Source: Hyphomicrobiales bacterium
GTDB taxonomy: Bacteria > Pseudomonadota > Alphaproteobacteria > Rhizobiales > Phreatobacteraceae
NCBI GenBank assembly: GCA_017304475.1
Contig: JAFKKV010000028.1
Span: 85,192-149,191, forward strand
Direction: 5' to 3'
Length of the DNA: 64,000 bases
How positions within the stretch are numbered: position 1 is the stretch's first letter; each line of letters opens with the position of its first letter. The notes under the pieces were generated by a model. The model saw nothing but the letters and a program-made list of their open reading frames with translations. It was not told the origin of the DNA and ran no database searches. Positions 42,017 to 51,571 of the stretch are shown here, piece by piece. The position numbers and the translations under genes are program-made.

Positions 42017-43399
42017 CTAAGCCTCCGCAGGCGCCTCCCTTCTCGGAAAGACCAGGGTCACCCGTGTGCCCGGGCGTTGCGCGCCGGGGGCAGCCGGTTC
42101 GACCGCCATGGTGGCGCGCATGCTGCGCAGGAGATTGGCGATGATGGTCTGCCCGAGGCCGTTGGACTGGCCCTCGGGCATGAGGCCGACGCCGTCGTCC
42201 TCGATGCGTAGCAGCACCGCGTTGAGATCATCGCCGGCGGAGTGCACGCCCACCGTGATCGTGCCCTCCATGCCGGGCGGGAAAGCGTGCTTGATGGCAT
42301 TGGTCACGAGCTCGTTGACCAGCACCACATAGGAGACCGCGTCGCGCCCGGGCAGCCGGATGTCCGCCATGGCAAGCCGCAGGCTGATCGGCCGGCCTTC
42401 CGCGGCCTTGCCGATCTCGGCGAGCAGGTCCTCGAAATAGGGGCGGGCATCGATCTCGTCGGCCTCGATGTCGATGCGCAGGCGCCGCTGTCCGGCGGCG
42501 ATCGCCTGAATGCGCGACTGGGCTTCGGCGAGCGCGGTCTTGACCTCCGGCTGGCGCGCCTGCCGGCCCTGGACGTTGAGCAGGGCGGAGACCATGGCCA
42601 GATTGTTGCCGACCCGGTGGTTGACGTCCCGCAGCAGGGTCTCGACCCGCAGCTTCTCGTTTTCGAGCTGGCGCGTGCGCTCGGCGACCCGCCGGTCCAG
42701 CAGCACATTGGTCTGCGCCAGGCTCAGATTGCGGCGATTGCCGACATAGAGCTGCCGCCAGGCCGCGACGGCGAGAAAGATCAGCGCGAGGCCGATGCCG
42801 AGCGTGCTCAGCCAGCGCCGCTGGTTCTCGGCGGCATTGCGCTCGGCCAGCAGGCGGGTTTCCTCCGCCTGGAATTCGCCGACGGTGACGCGCACCTCGT
42901 CCATCAGGCCCTTGCCGACACCCTGGCTGACCTGATCGAGGGCCTTAGCCATGTCGCCTGAATTGTAGGCGGCGATGGCCGTATCGAGCGCGGCGATCTT
43001 GGCCCGGGCGAGGCTTCTGAGCCGGGCGACGCGAATGCTCTGCGCGGGATTGTCGGTGACCAGCGCCGCCAGGCCGGCGAGTTCGGCCTCGATGGCGCGC
43101 TTGCCGCTGTCATAGGGCTCGAGAAAATCGCGGCGGCCGGTGAGCAGGAAGCCGCGCTGGCCGGTCTCGGCGTCGCGCAACTGGCCAAGAAACCGTTCGG
43201 CATGTTCGCGCGCCTGGAGCGAGTGAACGACCAGGCGGACCGCCTCGAGGGCTTGAATATTGATCCAGGCGACCAGGAGAATGGTCACCGCCACGCCGGC
43301 CAGCGCAAGGATGCCGCCGACCAGGGCGGCCGATGACCGCGCGCGTTGAATTGGCCATGGAAAGGTCATCGCGGCGGATGTCTTTATCGAACCGGTCAT
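42017..43399 (-). CDS. CHASE3-HisKA_2 sensor histidine kinase
   Basis: The 460 residues begin with a membrane segment (about 25-46), a CHASE3-type sensor domain (residues 50-190; SLQAREHAERFLGQLRDAET, QRGFLLTGRRDFLEPY) and a second segment near 195-215. A coiled linker, a HisKA_2 domain with RDVNHRVGNNLAMVSALLNV, and an intact ATPase domain with NELVTNAIKHAF and DDGVGL follow. It is therefore a complete kinase, in contrast to the one behind ecfG. Kinases of this class phosphorylate PhyR or single-domain regulators. The ATG at 43399 has no obvious ribosome site; Met11 is an alternative. Confidence 0.88.
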   Translation of the reverse strand: MTGSIKTSAAMTFPWPIQRARSSAALVGGILALAGVAVTILLVAWINIQALEAVRLVVHSLQAREHAERFLGQLRDAETGQRGFLLTGRRDFLEPYDSGKRAIEAELAGLAALVTDNPAQSIRVARLRSLARAKIAALDTAIAAYNSGDMAKALDQVSQGVGKGLMDEVRVTVGEFQAEETRLLAERNAAENQRRWLSTLGIGLALIFLAVAAWRQLYVGNRRNLSLAQTNVLLDRRVAERTRQLENEKLRVETLLRDVNHRVGNNLAMVSALLNVQGRQARQPEVKTALAEAQSRIQAIAAGQRRLRIDIEADEIDARPYFEDLLAEIGKAAEGRPISLRLAMADIRLPGRDAVSYVVLVNELVTNAIKHAFPPGMEGTITVGVHSAGDDLNAVLLRIEDDGVGLMPEGQSNGLGQTIIANLLRSMRATMAVEPAAPGAQRPGTRVTLVFPRREAPAEA

Positions 43400-43496
43400 C
43401 GGACTGGGTTAGGCTAAGGCGACGCCTCGGCCTATGTCAAAAGACATCGCGCCGTCACCCCGTCGCGGCGGACGGCGCGCTCGCCGGTCCGCCGGC

Positions 43497-43895
43497 TCAG
43501 CGGCCGAGATGGCGCCCGAGGGCTGCCCCCAGCAGGGCGATGCCGCCAAGCGTGGCGACCTTGAGGCCGGTCCTGGAGGCGAGCGCGGTCGCGGCGAGCG
43601 GCGCCGCGACCAAGGCGGTGGCGGCCACCGGGTTGGTCTTGCGCGGGCGCGACCGCATGAAGGCCGCGATCGCGAAGACCAGCAGTGCCAGCACGAACAG
43701 GCTGGCGGCGATCACCATGCTCGCGACAACCGCGTCGTAGCGGGTCGCGAGCATGGTATGCAGTCCGGCAAGGGCGAAACCGCAAGCGACGAGGCCGATC
43801 AGAACGGCGACCAGATAGAGCCCGTGGACGATCAGGCTCCTCCTGACGGACTGGCCTGCCTCGGCCATGGCCACGGCCCCGAGCAGCTTCAACAT
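43497..43895 (-). CDS. YqjE-like membrane protein
   Basis: The 132 residues have hydrophobic segments near 24-50 and 58-80 and an Ala/Gly-rich C-terminal part. With the YqjD/ElaB-like gene directly upstream (one base between stop and start), it mirrors the E. coli yqjD-yqjE order. The function of YqjE-type proteins is unknown. It is transcribed from the EcfG promoter of the gene in front. Confidence 0.72.
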   Translation of the reverse strand: MLKLLGAVAMAEAGQSVRRSLIVHGLYLVAVLIGLVACGFALAGLHTMLATRYDAVVASMVIAASLFVLALLVFAIAAFMRSRPRKTNPVAATALVAAPLAATALASRTGLKVATLGGIALLGAALGRHLGR

Positions 43896-43896
43896 G

Positions 43897-44229
43897 TCAG
43901 CGCGCCGTCATGAAGCCGACGACCAGGCCGATGGCCGCCGCGATGCCCAGGGCACGCAGGGGGCGGGCCTGCAATTCATCCGAGACCAGCCGCTGCAATT
44001 CGCTCGCCTGGCCCTTCGCGGCCTTGACCATCACGTCGGTGTCGACGCCGGCGGCCTTCAGCTTCTGGTTGACATTGGAGGCGATCTCCTCGGCATTGCG
44101 CATGACCGTGTCCTGCAATTCGGAGGCTTCCTCGCGGGCCTTGCCGGCGGTTTCGGCCACGCGGTCAGCAACATCTTCGGCCGCGTCGGTGACTGCGGAC
44201 AGACGCTTTCCAGTCGGAACACTCGCCAT
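43897..44229 (-). CDS. DUF883/ElaB-YqjD-like membrane-anchored protein, EcfG-controlled
   Basis: The 110 residues have a long helical body (DVADRVAETAGKAREEASEL) and the C-terminal anchor with LQARPLRALGIAAAIGLVVG. The part from AAGVDTDVMVKAAKGQ to the end is almost the same as in the paralogue at 31810-32091. E. coli YqjD binds ribosomes at the membrane in stationary phase. A perfect EcfG promoter lies 76 bp upstream. Confidence 0.87.
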   Translation of the reverse strand: MASVPTGKRLSAVTDAAEDVADRVAETAGKAREEASELQDTVMRNAEEIASNVNQKLKAAGVDTDVMVKAAKGQASELQRLVSDELQARPLRALGIAAAIGLVVGFMTAR

Positions 44230-44304
44230 TTGGCTCTCCTGGGCTGTGGTGGTGGGGATGGCGCCGGACCCAACCCAGGGTCGCGCCGCCTCGATCGGAT
44301 GATG

Positions 44305-44329
44305 AACGCTCGCGCCGCCGATCGGTTCC
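44305..44329 (-). promoter_or_regulatory. Sigma-EcfG promoter, GGAAC-N16-CGTT
   Basis: This is an exact match on the minus strand, with GGAAC at 44325-44329 and CGTT at 44305-44308. It drives the YqjD/YqjE-like pair. Confidence 0.8.
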
Positions 44330-44341
44330 CGGCGATCCGCG

Positions 44342-45469
44342 TCACCGCGCGGTAGGCGCCGGCTCGCAACGCTCCAGGGCGCGGTACTCGGCGAAGGTCT
44401 CGTAACCGACCATGGCGATGAGCAGGATCGGCGTGGACAGGACCGCCCCGACCGGCCCCCACAGCCAGAGCCAGAAGATGAAGGAGATGAACACCAGGAA
44501 GGGCGACACCGTCAGCTTCGTCCCGACAATGGCCGGCGTCAGGGCGTTGTTCTCGACGAGATGCAGGCCATAGAAGGCGGCCGCCGGCCACAGTGCGCCG
44601 AGCGTGGTCGTGGTGCTGAGCAGTCCGGCCGCGAACAGCAACGCCGCGACCATGATCGGCCCGACAAAGGCCAGGTAATTCAACAGGAAGGCGAGCGCGC
44701 CCCAGAAAATCGGAAAGGGCAGGCCGGCGATCCAGGCGATGACCGCTGTTGCCGCACCCAGCGCGAGGTTGATGAGCGTGACGATGCCGAGATAGGCGGC
44801 GACCCGTTCCTCGATTTCCTCGAAGAAGCCGCCGGCCGACCTGCGGGCCTGCCGGCCGAGGCAAAGACGCAGGATCCGCGCCTTCAGGACCCGGCGCGTG
44901 GCCAGGTAGAAATAGGTGGTGGCGATGAAGATGAGCACGCCGCCGGCCGCCGCCGAGGACGACATCGCGAAATGCATCAACGGGCTGTTGTCGGCCACGC
45001 TGACCTGAAGACCCGACGAGGTCGAGAAGCTCTCGATCGCGCCCTCGATCTGCTTGATGACCGCGAACAGGCCGGCGAGCTTGGTCCTCAGTGCCGTCAT
45101 CATGGCCGGCAACTGGTCGCTCCAGGCGGCGATCGGCACCGCGAGCAGCGACAGCGCGGCAAGCGTGATGGCGATGCTCGCGAGCACGACGATCGCTGCG
45201 GCGAGGTGCTGGGGAACGCCGCGCCGGACCAGGCGATCGACGACCGGACCGAGAACCAGGCCCAGGATCACGCCGGCGGTCACCGGCAGCGCGATGACAC
45301 GGGTGATGTTGAGGGCAGCGGTCGCCAGAATGATGAAGATGCCGAGGACGGCGTAGCGCAGCACGAGGTCGTGCTCGACGATCGCGACATCGTCGAGCCG
45401 GTCTTCGCTCGTCTCATCCGGGGTGGCATCGTAGCGCGCAAGCGAGTTCAAGAAGCTGTCCCACACCAT
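44342..45469 (-). CDS. AI-2E family transporter (PerM/YdiK-like), EcfG-controlled
   Basis: The 375-residue membrane protein has about eight hydrophobic segments. The family pattern appears in AVLGIFIILATAALNITRVI, FFEEIEERVAAYLGIVTLIN, NYLAFVGPIMVAALLF and TKLTVSPFLVFISFIFWLWLWG. Members export small molecules or ions; the AI-2 role is shown only for TqsA. An EcfG promoter with a 17-base spacer lies 46 bp upstream of the ATG. Confidence 0.9.
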   Translation of the reverse strand: MVWDSFLNSLARYDATPDETSEDRLDDVAIVEHDLVLRYAVLGIFIILATAALNITRVIALPVTAGVILGLVLGPVVDRLVRRGVPQHLAAAIVVLASIAITLAALSLLAVPIAAWSDQLPAMMTALRTKLAGLFAVIKQIEGAIESFSTSSGLQVSVADNSPLMHFAMSSSAAAGGVLIFIATTYFYLATRRVLKARILRLCLGRQARRSAGGFFEEIEERVAAYLGIVTLINLALGAATAVIAWIAGLPFPIFWGALAFLLNYLAFVGPIMVAALLFAAGLLSTTTTLGALWPAAAFYGLHLVENNALTPAIVGTKLTVSPFLVFISFIFWLWLWGPVGAVLSTPILLIAMVGYETFAEYRALERCEPAPTAR

Positions 45470-45807
45470 GGTCGTGGCCTTTGCCGGGTTCCGCCATGGA
45501 CCGGGCGCCCGATCAACGCCTGGTCTCGCCCGATTGTTCCGGGCCGCAGCGCCGGATCGGGCCGGTCATGGCGCGGACTGTTTGCCGGCTGAGATCATGG
45601 CGTGGCCGCCCCGGTCGCCGTGGCTGGCGCGCAGTTTCGAGATCCGGCGGCATGGCCGCCAAGATCAGGCGCAAAAGAGAGCGAGATCCACACAGGAATG
45701 GCGGATATGTGCCGCAACGCACTCGACCGTGATGGGGCTGATCATGTAAGTTTGAATCATGGCGGGATCGTTGATGGCCGCTGAATTTCCAAGTTCTGGC
45801 CCAGGAT
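45470..45807. other. Divergent gap
   Basis: Apart from the leftward EcfG promoter, these 338 bp hold no convincing gene or repeat. The right end before 45808 is less GC-rich (TTTGAATCATGG, CTGAATTTCC) and probably contains the promoter of the secreted protein gene. Confidence 0.5.
45515..45540 (-). promoter_or_regulatory. Sigma-EcfG promoter, GGAAC-N17-CGTT
   Basis: On the minus strand GGAAC (45536-45540) and CGTT (45515-45518) are 17 bases apart, in front of the AI-2E family gene. Confidence 0.7.
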
Positions 45808-46266
45808 GTGACCCTGCCGACGCGCCATAGTCTCGTTGCCCTGGCCTGGATGCTGCTGACCGCTGGTTCAGCGCAGGCGCAATGGCTGGTTCAGGACATC
45901 GCGGCCAAGCCCGGCAGCGGTGCAGTTCTTGATTTGACCTATCGGAGCTCGGGCGAGAAATTCACCGTCGTCTGCAGCGAAACCGGCGTCTTCGTTTCCT
46001 ATTCTGCGGGCTTTCGGGTGGACCGGCCGCGCGACCGTCCCATTGCCGGCATCTATCAGATCGACGACGGGCCATCGAAGCCGATCACCTGGACCACGCC
46101 GGGCCGCACCGCCTATGTCAGCGCGCGTTATGCCGAGGTGTTCCTGCGCGACATTGCCGGCGCCGGGCGCCTGTTCATCAAGTTCGCCGGGGTGGAGCAG
46201 ACCTTCGATCTGACCCCGCTCCAGCCTTATGCGGACAGCATCCGGCAGCGCTGCCGGATGCCATAG
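45808..46266 (+). CDS. Secreted protein of unknown function
   Basis: These 152 residues start with a signal peptide (HSLVALAWMLLTAGSAQAQW, cut after AQA). The mature part has beta-type sequence with two cysteines (VVCSETG and QRCRMP) that could form a disulphide. No domain is recognised. The GTG at 45808 is the only start that keeps a full signal peptide. Periplasmic location is inferred. Confidence 0.72.
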   Translation: MTLPTRHSLVALAWMLLTAGSAQAQWLVQDIAAKPGSGAVLDLTYRSSGEKFTVVCSETGVFVSYSAGFRVDRPRDRPIAGIYQIDDGPSKPITWTTPGRTAYVSARYAEVFLRDIAGAGRLFIKFAGVEQTFDLTPLQPYADSIRQRCRMP

Positions 46267-46305
46267 GCCGCCCGGTCCGGACAGCGGGCCGTCGAGAGCC
46301 GGCCG

Positions 46306-46560
46306 TCAACCCGTTAGGATCCGCACGACCTCTTCCTCGCCTTCGAAGCGAACCACCATGCGCGATGGCGGGGCAGGGGTTTCGACGAGACCGGTGGCGA
46401 AGGCCCTGACGACGGCGCGTCCGACGGCCGCGCGGGCCGCCACATCCTCGCAGAAGAGGCCCAGTTCCTCGCAGGTCTGGTCGAATTTGAGCCGCATCCG
46501 CTTGATGTCCTCCGGAGAATAGAGGCAGCGCGGGTCCGGTTCATGGTTCTGTTCGCGCAT
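46306..46560 (-). CDS. Small protein of unknown function, EcfG-controlled
   Basis: The start at 46560 (MREQNHEPDPRCLYSPED) follows GGAGG and yields 84 residues. The protein is soluble and likely helical (DIKRMRLKFDQTCEELGLFC), and ends in a strand-like RMVVRFEGEEEVVRIL. I do not recognise the family. A sigma-EcfG type promoter lies 72 bp upstream. Confidence 0.72.
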   Translation of the reverse strand: MREQNHEPDPRCLYSPEDIKRMRLKFDQTCEELGLFCEDVAARAAVGRAVVRAFATGLVETPAPPSRMVVRFEGEEEVVRILTG

Positions 46561-46631
46561 GGCATGAACCTCCGTCGAGACCATGCCGGGACACCGCGAC
46601 GCTGCGGCCGCCTCGACCGGTCCGGTTCAGC

Positions 46632-46656
46632 AACCCGCCGCGCCCGCCTTTGTTCC
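46632..46656 (-). promoter_or_regulatory. Sigma-EcfG promoter, GGAAC-N16-GGTT
   Basis: On the minus strand GGAAC (46652-46656) and GGTT (46632-46635) are 16 bases apart, ahead of the 84-residue gene. Confidence 0.68.
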
Positions 46657-46722
46657 GCCGGAACACTTGCCCGGGCGGCGGCGCGGCGATCGGACGCAAT
46701 CGCATGCCGGTCATTCCGGAGC

Positions 46723-46747
46723 GGAACTGCACGCCATGGATTATGTT
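46723..46747 (+). promoter_or_regulatory. Possible sigma-EcfG promoter, GGAAC-N16-TGTT
   Basis: GGAAC (46723-46727) and TGTT (46744-46747) face the 64-residue gene. The -10 has one mismatch, so this is the weakest of the set. Confidence 0.5.
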
Positions 46748-46817
46748 GAATGGAGGTCGTCGCACGGCGTCCGCGCCGTTCGTGCGGCCCCTCACAGCCG
46801 TCCGGCCGGAGCCCCTC

Positions 46818-47012
46818 ATGGACGCCATTCCCCAAGACATTCGCGACAAGATCGTTGCTGCGATCGCAGCATTGAACCAGGTGGCCGAGGCCTTGGCGGA
46901 TCGGGGCCTGCAGCTCGATATCGACAGCGCCGAGGTGACGCGCGCCGGCAGTCCCGGCCACCAGAACATGTTCCGGGCGCGCATCTCGGCACCGTCCATC
47001 CTGGTCCCTTAG
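46818..47012 (+). CDS. Small protein of unknown function
   Basis: The 64 residues begin MDAIPQDIRDKIVAAIAALN, a likely amphipathic helix, and then have a beta-type end (QLDIDSAEVT). GGAG is six bases before the ATG. There is no known domain. It is divergent from the 84-residue gene, again in a pair with EcfG-like promoters. Confidence 0.6.
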   Translation: MDAIPQDIRDKIVAAIAALNQVAEALADRGLQLDIDSAEVTRAGSPGHQNMFRARISAPSILVP

Positions 47013-47721
47013 GCGGGTTCGCAGCCGCTCCGGCGCCAGTCTCCGATCCCCTGGCGACGATCGTCGCGGCGGGAAGGGACCGGATGGCGCATGATATCTG
47101 CGGCGATTGAGGCCAGGCCTTCGGTGGCATGCCGCAGGGCTTGGACATGCACGGGATCATCGATCGGGCGCGGGTTGCCGCGGAGTGAGCGGTTGGCGCG
47201 CGGCGAGACGAGCGTAGTACGTCACCCCCGGCGAGCGAAGCGAGGGAAGGGGGGCCAGGGGCCGCAGGGCTGATCGCCCAACGCTGCGAAACCTCTCCAG
47301 TTGAGATCTTCATCCGCATCTCATGCGCGGAAAGCGCAGCGTGTCGGCCCCTGGACCCCCTTCCCCTCGGCTTCGCCTCGGCCGGGGGTGACGTACAGCG
47401 TTCGGCCGAGGGTGACGCACCGCGTTCGGCTGGGGTGACGTGCGGCGCTCGGCGGGCGGACCCACAGCGCTCGCATGGCGTTTCGTCTGAAAGCTGCCAC
47501 CTGGCCCATTCGCGGTCCCGCCGCCGCTCCGGCGCCTTCTCACGGGAGATTGAAGCCGGTCTTCAATCGGAGTTGATCGCATGACACGGCCGCCGACAGC
47601 TGCCTGAACCGGTTCGTCAGGCGGTGTTCACATTGCCGGAGGTCAAATAGCGGCCGAATCCAGGGCCTGCTTGTCTCGCCGCCTGGGCTCGATCATGGCT
47701 TGCATGGCACCGAGGCCGATC
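47013..47721. other. Long gap with inverted repeat C
   Basis: About 700 bp have no convincing gene. The middle is an inverted repeat (47217-47396), followed by short G/C-rich direct repeats built on GGGGTGACG. The right end leads into the DUF1800 gene, for which starts at 47671, 47695 and 47704 are also possible. Confidence 0.6.
47217..47396. repeat. Inverted repeat family C
   Basis: The left arm from 47217 (GTACGTCACCCCCGG, then AAGGGGGGCCAGGGGCCG) is repeated inverted at 47345-47396 (CGGCCCCTGGACCCCCTTCC to GGGGGTGACGTAC). The arms are about 50 bases with small differences, and 80 bases lie between them. Confidence 0.85.
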
Positions 47722-49266
<1,545 letters not shown>

Positions 49267-49286
49267 ACGGATGGGAGGATGCCATC

Positions 49287-50474
49287 ATGGATCGTCGCGA
49301 TGTCCTCAAAGCCATGGCCGGAGCCTTGCCGCTGACGCTGGCGGGGCGGGTCTGGGCGGCGCCCACGACCAATGCGCGCCTGCTGGTCGTGTTCCTGCGC
49401 GGCGCCTATGACGCCGCCAATGTCGTCATTCCCGTCGCCTCGGACTTCTACTACGCGTCGCGGCCGACGCTCGCCATTGCACGGCCCGATCCGGCGGTCG
49501 CCGGTGCGGCCGCGCCGCTCGATGCCGACTGGGGCCTGCACCCGGCGTTGCGCGAGACCATTCTGCCGCTCTTCGCCAAGGGGCAGGCGGCCTTCGTTCC
49601 CTTCGCCGGTACCGACGACGTCACCCGCAGCCATTTCGAGACCCAGGACACGATCGAGCTCGGCCAGAATATCGGCGGCTCGCGCGACTACCGTTCGGGT
49701 TTCATGGCGCGGCTCGCCAAGGAGCTGACGCGGGTCCGGCCGATCGCCTTCACCGACCAGATGCCGCTGACCTTCCAGGGCGGCGAACCGGTGCCGAATA
49801 TCGCCATCAACGCGGTCGGCCGGCCGGGCATCGACGACCGCCAGGCCGCGCTGATCGCCGCCATGTATGAGGCGAACCCGCTGGGCGCCTCGGTGCGCGA
49901 GGGCTTTCGTGTGCGCGACCAGGTGTTCCGCACGATTTCCGAACATATGATGGAGGCGAGCCGGGGCGCCGTGTCGCCCAGGGGCTTCGAGCTCTCGGCC
50001 CGGCGCATCGGCCGGCTGATGCGTGACCAGTTCAATCTCGGCTTCGTCGATGTCGGCGGCTGGGACACCCATGTCAACCAGGGCGGCGCCACCGGCTATC
50101 TGGCGGATCGGCTGAGCGAGCTCGGCCGTGCGCTCGCCGGTTTCGCCGAGGAGGTCGGTCCGGCCTGGAACGAATCCGTCGTGGTGGTCATCTCCGAATT
50201 CGGCCGCACCTTCCGCGAGAACGGCAACCGGGGCACCGACCACGGCCATGGCAGCGTCTACTGGGTGCTGGGTGGCGGCCTGAAGGGCGGCCGCATCGTC
50301 GGCGAGCAGGTCAAGGTCGACCAGGCGCAGCTGTTCCAGAATCGCGACTATCCGGTGCTGACCGATTATCGCGCGCTGCTCGGCGGCCTGTTCCAGCGCA
50401 TGTACGGGCTCGACCAGAACGGCCTCGAAAGGGTCTTCGCCACGGTCCGCCCGCGTGACCTCGGGCTGTTGTAG
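49287..50474 (+). CDS. DUF1501 family exported protein
   Basis: The 395 residues carry a twin-arginine-like leader (MDRRDVLKAMAGALPLTLAG). A sulphatase/phosphatase-fold DUF1501 domain follows, with VVFLRGAYDAANVVIPV, DDVTRSHFETQD, GGWDTHVNQGG, ISEFGRTFRENGNRGTDHGHG and WVLGGGLKGG. The partner DUF1800 gene is directly upstream. The pair probably forms an exported complex of unknown enzymatic activity. Confidence 0.9.
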   Translation: MDRRDVLKAMAGALPLTLAGRVWAAPTTNARLLVVFLRGAYDAANVVIPVASDFYYASRPTLAIARPDPAVAGAAAPLDADWGLHPALRETILPLFAKGQAAFVPFAGTDDVTRSHFETQDTIELGQNIGGSRDYRSGFMARLAKELTRVRPIAFTDQMPLTFQGGEPVPNIAINAVGRPGIDDRQAALIAAMYEANPLGASVREGFRVRDQVFRTISEHMMEASRGAVSPRGFELSARRIGRLMRDQFNLGFVDVGGWDTHVNQGGATGYLADRLSELGRALAGFAEEVGPAWNESVVVVISEFGRTFRENGNRGTDHGHGSVYWVLGGGLKGGRIVGEQVKVDQAQLFQNRDYPVLTDYRALLGGLFQRMYGLDQNGLERVFATVRPRDLGLL

Positions 50475-50583
50475 GGCGAATGGCGAAGAGGGGATGATGC
50501 CGCGCCGACGGAGCGTCAACCCTCGCCCACGCCTTCGTGGGAAGGGGGGTGACACGGCTCCCACAGTGGCATTTCGTAAATAG

Positions 50584-50604
50584 TTCGAATGTGACAATAT
50601 CGAA
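50584..50604. promoter_or_regulatory. Possible GlpR operator upstream of glpR
   Basis: TTCGA (50584-50588) and TCGAA (50600-50604) form an inverted repeat in an A/T-rich 60-bp stretch ahead of the DeoR-type regulator. E. coli GlpR sites are also built on TTCG/CGAA half-sites. Confidence 0.5.
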
Positions 50605-50669
50605 GGGATAATGAACTTTGCCGGCTCGGGAGCCAGGCGAGGCGACAGGGTGGAGGCGTGGGGCCAACG

Positions 50670-51467
50670 ATGAGCGAGCTTTCGCCGCGGCAGCAGGAGA
50701 TCCTCGCGTTGGCGCGTGGCGCCGGCAAGGTCGGCGTGGAGGACCTGGCGAGGCGCTTCGACGTGACGCCGCAGACCGTGCGCAAGGACCTCAACGAGCT
50801 CTGCGAGCGGCGCGTGCTGCAGCGTGTCCATGGCGGCGCGGTGGTCGCCTCGGGGGTCGCCAACCTGTCCTACGATGCCCGCCGTTTCGCCGCCGCCGCC
50901 GCCAAGCGCGCCATCGGCAGTGCCGCCGCCGCGCTGGTGCCCAACGGCTCCTCGCTGTTCATCAATATCGGCACGACCACCGAGGAAGTGGCCAAGGCCC
51001 TGGCGTTTCGTGACGACCTGCTGGTCATCACCAACAATCTGAATGTCGCCAACGAACTCTACCGCCATGCCGGCATCGAGGTGATCGTCACCGGCGGGCC
51101 GGTGCGCAAGGCCGACGGCGCGGTGGTCGGCGCGGCGGCCACCAACCTGATCCGCCAATTCAAGGTCGACTATGCGGTGATCGGCGTCTCCGCCATCGAC
51201 AGCGACGGCACGCTGCTCGATTTCGACTATCGCGAGGTGCTGGTCACCCAGGCGATCATCGAGAATGCCCGCCACGTGATCCTGGTGTCCGACCAGAGCA
51301 AGTTCAGCCGCAAGGCGCCGGTGCGCATCGGCCATATGAGCCAGATCGACAGTTTCGTCATCGACATGGTGCCCTCGGCCGAGATCCGGCAAATGTGCGA
51401 GGAGGCGCAGGTCGCGCTGATCGAGGCCGATCCTGCCGGTATCCTGATCCAGGCCGAGGTCGATTGA
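50670..51467 (+). CDS. glpR: DeoR-family regulator of glycerol use
   Basis: The 265 residues have the DeoR N-terminal winged helix (ELSPRQQEILALARGAGKVG, FDVTPQTVRKDLNELC) and the C-terminal sugar-phosphate sensor domain (NIGTTTEEVAKAL, TGGPVRKADGAVVGA, GVSAIDSDGTLLDFD, SDQSKFSR). These are as in GlpR, which responds to glycerol-3-phosphate. It lies directly in front of glpD and should repress that operon. The ATG at 50670 is preferred to a GTG at 50658 that touches the GGAGG. Confidence 0.9.
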   Translation: MSELSPRQQEILALARGAGKVGVEDLARRFDVTPQTVRKDLNELCERRVLQRVHGGAVVASGVANLSYDARRFAAAAAKRAIGSAAAALVPNGSSLFINIGTTTEEVAKALAFRDDLLVITNNLNVANELYRHAGIEVIVTGGPVRKADGAVVGAAATNLIRQFKVDYAVIGVSAIDSDGTLLDFDYREVLVTQAIIENARHVILVSDQSKFSRKAPVRIGHMSQIDSFVIDMVPSAEIRQMCEEAQVALIEADPAGILIQAEVD

Positions 51468-51487
51468 GGTTCGTGGTTCTTCGGATC

Positions 51488-51521
51488 TATTTTCGCTTGC
51501 GCGCGTTTCGATCTTCGTTTT
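51488..51521. promoter_or_regulatory. TTTCG direct repeats, putative GlpR site of the glpD operon
   Basis: In the glpR-glpD gap the sequence contains ATTTTCGC, GTTTCGAT and CTTCGTTTT within about 33 bases. Direct TTTCG repeats are the usual form of DeoR-family operators in rhizobia. The glpD promoter is presumably covered by it. Confidence 0.5.
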
Positions 51522-51571
51522 AGCCTTTGTCTGGTACAGGCCGCGTCAGACGGTCCTACCGGAGGTTGCGC

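Noticed and set aside
46660..46684. GGAAC at 46660 as a rightward EcfG promoter
   Set aside because: The -10 position reads GCGC. The site at 46723 fits the same gene better.
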